From Lucifuga dentata (taxonomy: Eukaryota; Chordata; Actinopteri; Ophidiiformes; Bythitidae), in contig VXCM01002157.1 in NCBI GenBank assembly GCA_014773175.1, positions 81,537-145,536 on the forward strand: DNA of 64,000 bases, in the 5' to 3' direction. Made by a program: the position numbers and the translations under genes. Shown here in pieces: positions 24,603-39,800 of the stretch (the first letter of the stretch is position 1; the number at the start of each line of letters is the position of its first letter). The notes under the pieces were generated by a model. It saw nothing but the letters and a program-made list of their open reading frames with translations, was not told the origin of the DNA and searched no databases.

Positions 24603-27600
24603 TGTATTTGCCAACATCAGTGTTAGTGCTGATGTTATTTAGTGCGGATATTTAGTTAATATCTAAATAATAGCTAGTTCATAGCTAGTTATATCCAATC
24701 ACCAATATATTGGTTTAGTTTATTGGTTCTCAATCCTGGAGTACAGCAAGACTGCATATTTTCCATCTCTCACTGATTAAATCAGGTGTGTTTACTTGAC
24801 TGACAGTTGGTGCCTCCCAGATAGCGATTGGCTAAACACACCTGATTTAACTAAGCAAGGAGGAAAGAAAAATGTGCAGCACTGCGGTACTGGAGGACCA
24901 TGATTGAGAACCACTGCTCCAGTCATCAATCCCGCAAATGTTGACATTCCTGTTCAAGAAGCACAAACCGCTGATCCAGGATTGTATCTTAGCGTTTGAC
25001 CCTTGAACTCTGACTTTTCTCTGGAAGGTTGTCACAGTGGTTTCCAATAATCTACGGTGGAGAATGGTTGGTATGCACAGTTTGTGCACATTCAGCACTA
25101 AAACTGATTTCATTCATTAAAAACACTTCATGCGCAGACCAGGGCTTAATTGAAGTTGAAGGTTGAAATGGAAAACCGTCTTGCTGGCTCTCGCAGGAAC
25201 CCTGGGTTGTTAGAGACAACAAAACCCTCTTTCATCTTTGCTGTTTTAGACTGCAAGATATGCAGCTGAAAATGTGATGTGAAATTAACTTGCTGAATGA
25301 TGTGCTGATGATAATTAATGTGATAAATCAGACATGAAGCTGTAGGACCTTTTAGTTTTTGTTGTCTTAAGGAGAACTGGAAATTTGAGCTAATCATGCT
25401 ACTTAGCTCGTTAAATCACTGAAATCAAAGGGAAGACTTAGTAGTAGCAATCTGTGCTTTTGTCCAGCTTTTGGTTTGGCTTTTATTTGGTTTGGCTTTT
25501 ATTATATTCGTAGTGTTGTCAGTGGTGAAACACTTGCTGAGTCATACAAGCTCCCGCTGCCCAAAGCCCCTGGGATACCAGAACCGTGTTTTCATCACTA
25601 GGTGGAAGTAGGACATAAACAACGACTCTTTAACTTAAAGTCCTGGTTGATGAGGTGAACTGTCAGGCTCATGTCGGGCTCTGTTGTCCTGCTTCACCAT
25701 AGATCACTCATGAAACCAAAGAATTCCTCTTGATTCAGCTCTGCCTGCACGTTTCCCACACACTCTTTAAGAGCTGAGCTCCAAACACAAAGTGCCCCCT
25801 GAAAGACACAATGAAGTGTGGAAACTTTCCTAGTCTTCTTTCCCCTTTAAGTGGGCGCTTCTGCATGACATGTTTTGCACAATGCTGTGGCTTGAAGTCA
25901 TCTTAAAGTACCGCTACACGATGGACGTGCTGCCCCATTCAGACACTAAATGTTCAGCTTCTCTTGCTGCATTCTCAGAATTGTCAGGCTGACGCTAACA
26001 TAGGGCTGGACGATATAAACAATATGTAATCGCATCACAATATAAAAAAATCTTTGATAGAAAAATGAGGACGTCAATATAAAGTCTATTGAATACAGTA
26101 AATTAAGAACTGGAGCAAACTAGCCAATCTGGTGGCAATGTCATAATAATGGCTGGATTACCTATTTCAAGAACGTTTCAAATATCAAGTTGATTTTAAT
26201 AGCAGAATGAACTGAAACCAATGGAGGTCTGGAAGGTAGGAAAAACATTTTTAATTCACTGTTCCAGTAGCATGCTTTGGGAAATGATTGTCAGTAACAT
26301 TACCTGTATGAAAATTGAATATAGGCTCAAACATGCAAAATGGCTGATATGGTCCTTTAAGTTTCTTCACATATTAATAACACAGACCAGATTTGGTGTT
26401 AAATCACTCTTTAATTTTATTACAGCCGTTGTGATGTGTTTATTGTGCAAGTTAATGCTTTTGATAGCAATGAAAATTCAACTTAACAGTCAGATCTACA
26501 GTTTCTGGTGTGCAGCAGAGAGGACAGATAAACAGCACCAAAGGACCGAGGCCGGATTAGAAAGCAGCAGGCTCGGAGTCCACGTATGCGTCTAATGTTT
26601 TCCACCAGGCAGCCATTAGTTAATGGGCCTCAGGCTTTATGTTTGTCCCTCAACGCAACGTAAGGCTATAAGCGCGTGTGTAAATAAGCTAATGGTGTGG
26701 AGTGGACTGCTTGGTGAATAATGAAAGCCTTCCATAATGCTGCAGATCCGTTAACTCCCACAGTGTTTGGTGTCCAGACGGCTGTTGGACTGAGGCTGTC
26801 GCGATAGAGATGGCGTGGGGCCAGGAGGGCGAGACACGGTGAGGTTTGTTTGTGCGCACGCAGGTTTTACACGGCCTGAGTGTGGATTTTTGTGTAGGGT
26901 TACTAAAGTTACCAAAAGAGGAAACGGAACGGAAACATGTTTAGCCAGGTGTTGCCTTGTTGTATTAAGTTTTCATTACTGGTATGAGTTTATTTGTTAA
27001 AGGACCATAGCAGTGGTTTTGCATGTTTGAGCATACATGTTATGTTATTAACAACTTCCCAAAATATACAAATGGAGCAGTACATATTAGAATTGTTTTT
27101 CCGACCTTCCACATTGGTTTCAGTTCAATCCAGTATGTTAATTTATTAAAATCAACTTTTTGAGACGTGAAACATCCTTTGGATAGGTAATCCATCACAC
27201 CAAACAAGACTTTTTTTTTTTTTTTTTTTTTTTTGTCAAAGTAACTTTGTTTAATTGGTCCAACATGAGCTACATGCAAGAAAATATATGTCTCCGCCAG
27301 GGAATATAGTCCCAAAGACAGACAGAAAAATGACCTTTCCTTACACATTTGGATGTATGGACGTGTTAGCAGGTGAAACACTGAATTTTAAGGTTTGGAA
27401 AATGGTTGTCAGTAACGTAACGTGTATGCAGGTAGTGTTTAAATCACTGGTATGCTCCTTTAAATAAAGTGAAAATGACATCTTCCTATAGAAAATAAGT
27501 CCATGTAAGTGTGGTGTAAGTGTATGCTTGAGCAGATACGTGTGTGACTGTAATTGCAGTCCTGTCTCGTCTTGAATGGCGACGACAAGGGATTAACGTG

Positions 27601-30600
27601 GCACAGCGAGTGTGTGTTAAACACAGCGTATGTGTGTGTGAATGTGTGTGAACCGTCTGCCATTTTGAATCTCTGGTATAAAAACAGCAACAGAGACAGT
27701 GTTTCCCATACATACGCTCTACTTGGGCGGCCCGTCCAGGTAGATGAGGACCCGCCAGGTAGAAAGTAAGATAAAATCCAAATTGCGGGACAGAAGGTAG
27801 ACCCAGCCTTTAAAAAAAAAATACAACTGCGACACTGCTGTCACACACACACACACACAGCGAGAAGACGAACCACAACATGTATATTTCATTTCAACGC
27901 ACATTAATCAGCATTTCTGTAGATGTGCCAGTGTTAGCCAGCTGCTAATTTTTAACGGCAGGCCCTTGGCGAGACATTTTGATGCCTAAAATTTACAGAC
28001 AGAAGACAACAAGACGCCATGTCCCAGTGGGCCATGTGACACATTTATGTTGAAAATGGAAAATTTATTTTATTATGTAAATAATTATTTATTTCTTAAT
28101 AGTTGTTTACAGTATGTTGTCATATAGGTATTTATTTTGAGTAGTTATTCGTTTGCAATAAATTGTTGTTCATAAACCTTTGTTTGCGAGGTTATTACTG
28201 GACCTGCCTGTCACATGCCGCAATTGTCAATTGTCAAAATTCAGGTCTCCAAATGATCAATACCGCTTAAAAAACAAATGTGAAAAATGACAAGTTTCTG
28301 CTGCTATGGTCGTTTTGTAATTAATAAAGTGTCAAACAGCCATGTCTCTGTTTTCACAGAGTAGAAGTACGCCTTGTCTGAATTAACAGCCATTTAAAGA
28401 CATTTTAAAATGTTAGACGTTTCTTTTCACCAAAAATAAACCAAACTTACGAACATGGAAATAAGACAAAGCAACAAAAAGCCAGAATACATGCCGATAA
28501 AGCTTTCAACAAGTTGCTTACTTTTAACTAAACAAACGCATATAATGTGTCGTCAAACCGCTAAAACATCACTAAAATAGGGAATAAATTTGTGATCTTA
28601 CCGTTGTTTGGAAGGTAAAAGTACCCTATCCTCTGTTAATCCATTTTGCAGCAAATCCCTGTAGACCAGCATCTATCTCCTTCCTGATGAGCGTATCGCT
28701 CATCAGGAAGGAGATAGAATGCCGGTAAATGCTCTAATAGTGTGGTGGCTCCCTTTTTTTTTTTTTGTTTTTTTTAAACCAGGCTTTTATTCCAGCCAGG
28801 TCATTATTTCTAATTTTAAAATATATGTAACCTCCATGCTTCTCACCAAAGTTTCCCTCTGCTGTGTTATAGTTAATTAGTTTCTTTAGTTTTCCTTTAA
28901 AACCCTGCTGAGTTCGAATGGAAACGCATTCGTTGAGTTATTGTGGTTGCCTAGCAACCAGTAGTATACAGCCTGGTTGCGGCCATTTTCAACTAGATCT
29001 GAGTGATTTTTCTTTGCACTTTTAAAGCCAAATAGCCATGTTAAACTTTAGTTGGAATGTTCTATTGCACAGCTATTCTTTTTGGAATGAGAGGGAGAAC
29101 TTGGATACACGGCATGCCTGCTCACTGCCACAAGTAAATTTTTAACCTGTGGGAAACAGTGAGAGAACACAGCCTGGTCTGAAAAGGCACACGAACGGAT
29201 TTTGATTATGTCATTCACTCATGCCCTCCTTTATTATTTCAGTGCTTTCTTGTGTTTGTTGTGTTGTGCCGCCATTGTCACTCTTGCTTTGTTATCGATT
29301 TTACAGTTATTCTGCTGCTAGCTTGATATGACAAGTTTAGCTGGTTTTGTGACTTTAAAGGCTGTTTAGATGCGATTTGTGCAGTACGATGTGGGTTTTG
29401 CAGCGCAGATTTCCGTGCAAATAATCTGCAAGAAAACCTGCATGCAAAACTTTTACACTGGTGTGGATTTTTTACGTCCTGGTTGGCAGCGGAGAAAATT
29501 CTCTGGGGGAAATTCCACCTCTCTTGGAACCTGTAGACAGTGTTTCTCCAGCTTGAATAAGAAAAGCTATTAATACATTTTATATTGTATAAATGAGATA
29601 CTGTGACGAGAAAAACGACTTTCATTGTTTGACACTAATGTCATGAGTGTATTAAGCTGTCCAGTTAAAAACACTAACAACATGTTCACTGAATAGTAAG
29701 TTTGAATACAAATACACACTACAAACACAACAAAGAAGAGGTAATTTGATAACTAAAATGCTTATTACAGTGAAGTGTTGGGCTGATAATTAGTTTTGGA
29801 TTTATGAAACATAAAAAGCTGAATTCAGCTTCTTGGATGAGCTGCTGAATCTTTATTTTTAGCCATGATGGTTTTTCTGGGGGAAATCTTCTGTGTATCA
29901 TCCTTCTTCATCTGATCTTTAACCCGCAACTTAGCTAGCAAACTAGCGTTCTGTATTGGCTAACGTGAAGGATAAACTCCTGTGTTCTTATCTAAACTCC
30001 TGTGTGATCGTTGACCAGATTTGTTCAGCATTTATCTAATCTTCTCTGTTTGGTCTCAGTCTCAGTCTTCTCTCATGGCTGAAGAGTGTGACGTGTGTGC
30101 GACATTAGGATTTCTTATTGGTCAGACTCTACTTTCCACATCTGGAAGTCTGCAGCAGTTAAGGTGCCTGCTGCTTTTTTTTTTTTTTCTCCCCTGCAAC
30201 TGTGTGTACACTTTCATGCAACCCATAAAATATATGTTAACATATCTGTGATAATCCACATGGAAATCAGTGTTCAGTGTGAAAGCCTTTACCACTGTGT
30301 GCTGGGACAGTTTTATTCAAAATGACCATATTTGGCGTCACGGTCGTGTTTATTGTACGACTCCTCACAACGAACGCTGTTTCATTACAAATTGAGCACA
30401 TTGGTCTCATGCTCGCCTGGAGTTGATTGAATCCTTTTTTCTTATTCCACTTAGCTTTAAAGGCACAGTCGCTCTCCTTTCTTTTCTTTGTGTCGGCTTC
30501 TTTTGAGCATGACCTTTCACCTTTCCGGCATGATCTCTTTCCTCTGGCAGTTAGCTCGCTAACTGCAGCTCCAAGCAGCTGAAGATGATAGGGACAGGAT

Positions 30601-33600
30601 AGCGATGTCTGGGTCAGGTTGTGTGAAATGTTTGTTCCTGTTTAGATGTTTTGACTGAATGTGGAGCAGAATCCACCTTTAGACAGGATCAGCAGCTAAT
30701 TAGAGGCTGTTCAGACAGATCTGACAGTCAGTCTGCCTCATCATGATGAATGCGTGCTCAGTCTATGGAAATGTGGCATCAGCATTAAGGCTAAAAATGT
30801 GTTCTTCCTCAGAGTAAAGCTTGGTTGTTGCCAGGGGACGCTTGCTGCATATGATGTAATCATGGCGCTCTGGGCCTCTGAGACATCATGTCGCATGGCT
30901 GCGTAACTCATAGATTTTGTAACAGGATGTGAGTGGTGCACTGTTTAAAAATAAAAAAATAAATAAATAAAATTAAAAAAAATGGAGGAGTTGGAGGTTT
31001 GATTTTCTGAGCTGGTGCATCCACACAAACGTCTTCCTGACTCGTCCCTGAGACATTATGGCTGGATTTACACCGCAAGTCTTGATGCTCAATTCTGATC
31101 TTTTGCCTGTGTCTGTTTTGTTCATCGTATTTATATTTTCTTTTTTAAATGGCTCATATCAGATAACTGTACTTACATGTTTTGAGCTTTGACCTGTAGC
31201 AGCAGGATGCAGCTACACATGCCACATTTCTAAGATGCACGTAAAGAAGATGCTTCAAGTAGAGTTGGAGTTTTGCTGCTGTAACAGGAGCCTGTTATCA
31301 CACACTAACAAGTCTATTTGACATAAACACACATCAGCATGTCTGATATATATAGTATGTCCTCCATTTCTGTTAACAGAGAGCGTCGTCATATTGATGC
31401 TGACATCATCATATGCAGATAAAGCAGAATGTTACGTAGGAGTCAGAATGGGAAGGAAATTCTGATCTGTGCATTTAGACAGCAGCAGCATTGGTGGATA
31501 TCTGATATGTATCCGATTTATTTCCACATATGCAAGAGGCCCAAAATGGATCTGAGAATATCTGATTCCATGCGGCTTTTTACCATTTACATCTTCAGGA
31601 AGCGTGTCCGATATTTGTCACATGTGAGCAAAAGATCGGAATCAGGTTACATGTATGGTCATGTAAATCCAGCTTGCACGGACCCACACACGACCCAAAA
31701 CCTGCAATGAAATAGCAATTGCACGGGGCAAAAATAAGATTTTTTGCTGTAAAGTTTGGAAAAATATGCAGGATCGTTTGTTGATTACTTCCTGCTTGAC
31801 GTGGAATTTTCTCTATGCTGCCACTATTGCTGCAGAGAACGCATTAAATATAAAATGCTTGGCGACAGACCCCTCGTAACCAAGGCTGCCTCTGTCAGAC
31901 ATGTTTGCATTATGTGCCTTCAGGAAGGTTGTCACAAGTTTATTGAAGGGACCAAGTTGCTGTCCTGAATGTCTTTACCTTTAATACATTCATTATGTTT
32001 CATTTCCCTCCAGCAGAAAAGAGATGGTGCTGGCTATTTTGAGTAGCCAGGCTGCGGCTGCTGAGAGGTTGCCAGGTAACAGGTATAAAAGGTAAAGGTG
32101 GTGGAATGATGTTTATGAAGGTGTCATCGGAGCGCTGCATCATCAGAGGTCAACACACACTGTCACTAACAGCTCATGGTTAGAACTGTCTGTGCTGCTG
32201 TTATAAAATTTCCACTCTGTTGACTCAGACTGACCAGAATTTCTCATTTGAAACTGTAAACTCCTCAGTGTGTGTCAGCCCTGGATTTAAGCCCATTTTA
32301 GATGAACCTCATGGGATAAACAAAGTTATATTCCATTTGATTTTTGGCAGATTACACAGTGAACGGACTAGCTATGTCTTATCTTTACCTGGCAGCTGTA
32401 AATCTCTTCTTTTCTGTCCATGCGCGTCCTTGTTTCTGTCCCCTTGTGTCTAAGTTCTCATCATGCCGGTAGCGTACTTCCCGTTTTGCACGAACGCTCT
32501 GAGAAGTTTGCATACGAGGACTAAAACAAACCTGCAGTGTAACGCGTAGGAGGAAGAGACGAGAGGAGGGAGGTGAGAAGAAGCAGGGGTGAAAGTTGGA
32601 GGAGGAGAGAGGAGTGTAGGAGGAAGGAACGAGGAGACAGACTGCAGGGAGGGCACACCAAGAATGCAGTCACGATCTGTCCTCTAGTTCAGACTGAAAA
32701 TGAATTAAAAAAGTAGCTAACACCTCATCTTCTCTCTGAATGATGCTTCTCTGCTCACTTCACCCACTCCAAGAAAAAAAATGTTCTGCTGCTCACTCTT
32801 TAGCATTTGTACTGCTTCCTGTTTTTTTTTTTTTTTNTTTTTTTTTTTTTTGTATTGCGCTAAGGATGTTTTCAGACCTGTAGATCGTTTGCTCTGGTCT
32901 GAATCAGGGACTAAATTGTTGGTTTGGTTCAATTTCAAACAGGAAAACATCCAATCAAACCAAAATATATCAGCAAAAGTCATGTGACAGTACTCTATCT
33001 GCTCATGGGTTAGAAATATCTGGGGGCGGAGAAAGAAACTCCAAACAGGAAGTAGTTTCTACAGTGTCAAAGTAAATCAGAGTAACAAAGATGAATGTGG
33101 ATCCTTTCCTAGTCATAGCATCATTTGATCCATGAAGAAGAAAACTATGACAGCAGAAGCTGAATCTGACTTCAAGACAACGTGTGGAAAACCACATGCT
33201 GCTTCACATGATGTGAAGAAGACGTGTTGCCTTCACACGCTGAACAGGAGAGTGGAGCAACATGCTGACAACATACAAGCACACGCTAACCTGAACACGT
33301 GTTCAGATGAACACGTGTTCAGCTAAGATTAGCTAAGATTGATTTGTTTCCAGTTTTAACAGCATCCGTTTCAATTGCTGTTTACTCAACTGTGTAGTTT
33401 AAAGGAGGAAGTTTGTTTTACGTTTGATGCATTTAAAGGACCCTACTGTCCATTTTGCTTGTTTGAGCCTAATATGTTCAATTTTCATACATGTTATGTT
33501 ACTGACAATCATTTCCCAAAGGATAAAACCGTATTTCAGCTTTCCTGATATTTTGCAAAATCTCTTAATCTTTCAAATCAAATATTCAAGCAAAAAATCC

Positions 33601-33799
33601 ATGTTTCTCCTGCTAATAGTTACACAGCCTTATGAAGTCACGGTCCTTTAAATTTTTCCATAAACACAGGTCTTCTTTTGGGACTATATTCCCTGGTGGA
33701 GGCATACATTCACTCCACNNNNNNNNNNNNNNNNNNNNNNNNNNNNNNNNNNNNNNNNNNNNNNNNNNNNNNNNNNNNNNNNNNNNNNNNNNNNNNNNN

Positions 33800-33851
<52 letters not shown>

Positions 33852-36800
33852 ATACACATCTTGTTGGTGATGATGGATTACCTATTCCAAGAACTAAATC
33901 AGTCAATAGATCAATAGCTTTCCTCGTAGTTGGTTTGGGTCCAGTGCTGATCATGTTCAGACCATAAACAAATTGCTCCACAGTTTGATTGGAATTGGAC
34001 GATTGATCATTTTGGTGCAGACTGAGACCATATGCACGAACGAATCAAAATTAAAGGGGAAACTCTCCAGGATCTGGAACAAATACTCAAGCTGAAGTAG
34101 ACGTGAAAAAGCCCTAAAGTTCAGGAATAAACTCTGGGTGTTTGAGCCAATAATGATGACGCAAACGTTAGCTGAACTATAGAAAGATGTTAGTGAAGGC
34201 ACTCGCATTCTGAGAAAAATGCGTGTTTGCAAAAACAAGTTTTTGTTTCTGAAGATTGTTGTCGGTCTTCTTATATGAATTGGAATGTATCTTGATTTTT
34301 AATATCATGTTCTCCTTTTGAGAACATTTTCTAATGTTTTTCAATTTGTTGAGTTTTTTTTTTTTTTTTTTTTTTTTGTTTTACTTCTTTTAGGCTGACT
34401 GTCTGTCCGGGGACTACAGGTGAAAAACAGCCTTTTGGCTAATTCTGGCACATTTACAGGAATCTTTATTAACGGGCATTGTCCCTGCTAAATAAACCAA
34501 TAAATAAATACAGTAAATCAAGTTTTTATTTCATTAACGCCTCTATAAAACACTGTGGAGCGCTCACGGTGTTTGCTAATCGACTTAATGCCTTTAAGGC
34601 GACGATGATGCAGCGCTGCATTCCATGTATTTCTGTTACTGGAACAAAGTTCCTACAACATCTCAGTAACTAACTTAAAAAAGTTAACGGTTTGACATCA
34701 AATTAGTCAGTCCACACACACACACATACACACACACACTATACTCGTTGCATTGGTCTGCATCTAGAGCGCTGCTTGCCGTTGCTGTGTAACACCGTGA
34801 CAGGAATCTCGTACGCCACATCCTGTCTGAAGCTGAACTCAGCCGGCGACTTCCGTTGTCAATGGCAACATTGTGAAATAAACAATAAACAGTATCAGAT
34901 TTGACGGCGATCTTGATGCTACTCATTTACTGAATGAGTTAAAAACAGGCAGCGAGTGTGTTCATCAGTCAGCTAATGATGATTGAAGCTTAAATATGTT
35001 AATATTTTAATGATTTAGCTTATGTGTATGTTCGTTTGGGAGGAAAATGATCATAAATGATGATAAACACGTATGCTCATCTTTGACCATCATTGCTGCT
35101 ATATTGGTATATTGTCACTGGCTATGCCAACTGCGAATGTTAGCGGCGTAAAATAGCGTGTATTTATTTACAGATATTGAAGATCAATACATTCTTCTCA
35201 CCGCGGCATGAATCGGATAATAAATTCATTCATATATTTTTTTTTTTCCACTACACATAATGATGGAACCAATGTAGAGAGGATGTAAGTTATGTGTCAC
35301 ATTTAGGCTGTTAAATATCGCCGGTTAAGCTAATAATTTGATGTTTAATTGATTGTAATTGCTAATAATGCTAAGTGCTGTCAAAACTATGGTTGAGTTT
35401 AATTTTGCAATTTATGTAGGGATGGGGAAAAAAGTTAATTGCGATTCAAATTGAAATAATTGTGATATTGACTTATAAAAGTAAAATTTCAGTTGAATTA
35501 ACTCGTAGCGTGAGTTCTGTGTAGCGTAGCATGACTACTCGACTATGGAAAGCGTAGAAAACCAAGCTTGTATTAAAAAACAACATGGCGCCTGTGACGC
35601 CGTTTTGGCTTTCAAAAGCAAAAAGACACAAACGAGCCTGATAAAACTAAGAACCTTTACAAAATATGTAACTCAGAAGTAAAATTTTGTAGCAAAACGA
35701 TGAACTCGTGGAAGCGCTTGAGGAGGCGTCATGACGCCGCCGCCGTGATGTCTGAATGAAGACTGATGACGCAGAAAATGCATCGACCTGCAAGCAGCAT
35801 CTGCCGTACCTCCAGCCAAAAAAATAAGCCAGTTGTTACTATTTTTGTATGGAGGATATACGTCCTTACTGCGTCGCCGTGACGAGGAATTTAGGAACAC
35901 GCTTCAAATCCTGGAATCGCAGCACGCTGAGCAACACGACAACACGTGAACTTTAAGCCTAATAGAATTTAATCGAAATGGGGCTTTGAAAATTGAAATT
36001 GAATTGAATCGGGAGGTCAGAATCGATATCCAGCCCTAAATTTGTGCAAAACAAATTTACTTTTACTTTCAATACTTAAGTACATTTATTATCAAAATAA
36101 TACTTTTGATTCGTATGTAAAATGTATGTAAATGTCAAATATATTCAGTAAAATGGCTCCTTATTACTTCAACTCAAGTAGTTTTTTCTAATGGGCAAAT
36201 TGTACTTGTCACAAAGTAATTTCTTAATGAGTTATTTCTACTTTTACTCTAGTACGACTTTCAGGTACTTTATCCGCCGTTGTCCGTGAGGTACCCCCCG
36301 TACTCCCCGTACTCCCCTTTCCTCGTAGTGAGTCATTTCCAGGTTTTCAGAGAGAGGTTTTTCCCAGAAACCCCTCCAGCCGTCCGGATTCAAACGAGCG
36401 AAGAGCCGCCCCTTCAGATGAGTCACCCTTTTTGTTTTCTCTGCAGCATTATGGCTGGATTCTCTCTCTCTCTCTCTCTTTTTTCCTCCTCCTCTTGGCC
36501 GCTCTTCAACTCCTTTGTCCGTGACTCCTGCTGGCATTATCTCTCTTATTCATTCGCTCCACCCCTCCCGGCTTTTAGTTTACTGCACCTCCCCTCTTCA
36601 CAACCTGATATGAGGAGAGTCTCTTTTTGTGAACATACACAAACACACAGGGAGGCCCACTGTCCCTGTTTTCTTCCACTTCCATGTCACGCTGAGTGGA
36701 GTGGGAAGTTTTTTTTGGCTGAGCTACATGGAATAAATTTTGGAATTGGCATTGGTTGGCACTTTATCATTGAGACGGAGGTAGACAGCAATTTATGAGA

Positions 36801-39800
36801 CCCACACATGTTAATAAAGAGCATTAACGAGCCTGAGAAAAGCCTGTAACACAACGAGAAATGTCGGTATATTTATTATCTTTACACTGGACTGTTGTAA
36901 TGTCAAAAATTACTATTATTTTAACAAAGAAAAGCCTCTCAAACCCATTATGACACATTACACATATTTAACATATTCGTCTATAGTATTTTTTGTTGAA
37001 GTACCTGAGGGTTCATCTCAGGTCAGATGAGGTAGGACCAAAATTTTCAATAGAAGACATTTAAAAGGCTTTTTCAGTTGTTCTATCAAAACTTCATTCC
37101 AAATTGAGATTATGGTATCTTAATGCAAAGTATAAATGACCTACTAGGTTGGAATATAATAAAACCTGGTCATGTGATAACTGTGTGACAGGAACACAAT
37201 ATTGCGTTACGAGCTTTTATTACTTTATAAGGCATATCAGTAACAGAAATATCAGGCTTTGAGGCAGTCCTAAGGCTTCTGTCTTCTTTGTTCTTTCCTT
37301 ATTTTTAACTTTTTTTGTGGAAAGACACCAGCTCTTTCTGCAGCCTTCGTCCTCCTGCCCCAAATCAGTCAAATCCATCAGGCAGGCAGGCAAACAAAAC
37401 CCAGACAACCTCCTATTTTACCGAGCTAGTTAGCATGAAACGAGGCCAGGATACACGGTGACGGACATAATGGGAAGACCTTACAGTATAAATGAGTAGC
37501 ACAGTAAAGAAAAAAAAAAAATCACCCTGTGGAGATTATACTGTTCAATTTTGTCAATTGTTTTCTTCATGCTTGGTGGAGCACCCAACGCAGGAATCTG
37601 CAAAGTCTAATAAATCAGAATGCTTTTAAAATGTTTGCTTTTCGATCACCACAACTCTGATCATGGTTTCATTATCAACACGTCCTGACTAGCACCAGAA
37701 TGTGTCAGTAATGTCATTTGTGGCTCCAGGGTGACTGTGTTTTTCACGTTTACTGCACCCAGCTGCAAACCACACCTGATCGTCACCATAGCAACGAGAG
37801 GCAGACAGCTACAACCCCAACATAGCTCATCAGACAGTCATAGCAGTCATAGTCTGAAGCTACTGTAAAGTAGGTCTTCCTTCCACACAAGGAAGAACAA
37901 AGCAGGGTGGGCTGCTGTGGGAACGTTCCTCCACTGCCACGTTCACACTTGCAGGACAGAAGCTGCAACAACCGCCTTCTCACTTAAACCTGAAATTCCT
38001 GGTCAGGCAGGGGGAACGATCCTCCCTCCAAAGCAGCAGATGGAGGAAAGGAAGTCAGAAGCTGCTTTGCCAACCACCAACATGTAGACGAAGAATAAGG
38101 AAGACGTGATGCAGGAAGAAATTGAATCCAGTTTCTAGACAAATCTAAACAAAAGTTGGTGTAGTTTTGTACCAACAAAACTACACCAACATTTCAAAAT
38201 AAAAGGCTTGACTTAAAAAATACCCAACTTAACCTTTGATTAGCCACAACTTACTGTAATCATTCACCATCACTTCCTGTGTAGCCGTGGAGGGCGTGGA
38301 GAAGGACGAATCTGGGACACCGTCGTTCCTCATGGAAGGACGGGATCCTAGAATGCTTCCAAAAGTTTGTAAAATCTATCTGTTTTCCTGGCGGCTCCGT
38401 TTTGCTATTATTGTCCTTCTGGATCCCGTAGTGTATTTGAGCTTTTTTTTTTATTTTTTCTCTGCATTGTTTGGAGGTCTGATGAATCCCTGTGCTGTCA
38501 GCGACTCACCTATCAGATGCAGAGTCACAAAAATGACATAAACCAATCAGTGAGCTCCTACGGTTTGTAAGGATTCCGCGCCAAACCGTTTCCAGGTGGA
38601 AACACCATTAAAGTCGTTTCTCTCCATGCTCTGAACCGTTTGGCCTAAAGTGCCTAAAAAGCATGATTGCTTTCCTGACCTTGTCTGTAACACAACATGT
38701 ATGTGGGTTCTGTATGTTGGGATCAAACGTGCACGAATGCTGGTATGGTCCTTTAAGTATGACCTTTTTGCATGTGTAAGAGCATAACCATGTAACGTTT
38801 CCTGACGAGGCTGTCCTCGTTTATTAACGACACGGAGGCTTACAGGAGAAGTATAAGTGGCTTGTCAGCAGCGACGTAAGTATTTGAAGCTGATGGGACC
38901 CATAATTAGACACAGAGTTCTACCCTGAGAGGCCAAATCCTCTTCAGCTCATCCTCTGAAATCCTCCTACCATCTCAGCTCATGGCTACACAGCACTTCT
39001 ACCTGCCTTTAATTAACCCGTGTAATCACAGGTATACGTCAAGTCTGACTTTGCTCTAACTGAGATAATGATGGCAGTTTGTTTTTGTTTAGTAGAGGCA
39101 GAGTTAGAAAGTACAATAAAGAAGTGTATCAAAATGTAAACTGCAGTAGTTTTCCTCAGTTACTGTATATATTTTGTGGACGTACCGTTCACTACTGGTG
39201 TTAACATTAAGTTCTGTACTGTCGCTGTAAAATCTGCTAGATATTGTTTTGTGATCTGATCTTCCAGAAGAAACAAAGCTGACTTTTTGCTGCCATCGAT
39301 TACGACAGCACTGCATATTTTCCATCTCTCCTGCTCCAACGCCTGATTAGCTTGATCAGGTGTGCTTAAACTAACCTTCAAGCCAAACAGTGAGGCTATC
39401 TTCTCCGAGCGTCAGCAGCCTTTACTTCCTCAGAAAACTGCAGGTTCTGCAAGCTTTCTATAAATGTTTCATGGAATCCATTCTCACCTTTAACGTAACG
39501 GCTTGGTTTGGAGCAATGAGCAACGTTCACGCATGATCATCAGAATCAGCAGCACCAGCAACCGCTCAGGAGCATCTACAGTAAACGCACCATGAGTGCT
39601 ACATACCACACACAAACACACACACACACACACACACACCCAACACAACCAGTATAACCTCCTCCCCTTAGGCCGCAGATACTGATCCCTGACCTTTAAA
39701 ACCAGCCTCCATCTGCCTTTTGAAAACTATGAGCTGAGTCTTATGCAGTTTAGCCGAAAACAGAAACTCTTGAATCACTCTTTTAACTATTTAAACCTTT

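Larger units (their letters stand above)
36047..39302. other. intron 1, mostly unassigned
   Basis: Contains a (CT)n at 36462-36478, the 38155 hairpin and one MITE tail. The 172-codon frame at 36280 is pyrimidine-rich and shows no domain. Confidence 0.5.

Noticed and set aside
36280..36798. 172-codon ORF in intron 1
   Set aside because: Low-complexity Ser/Phe/Pro stretches, no domain, no splice-compatible phase with exon 1.
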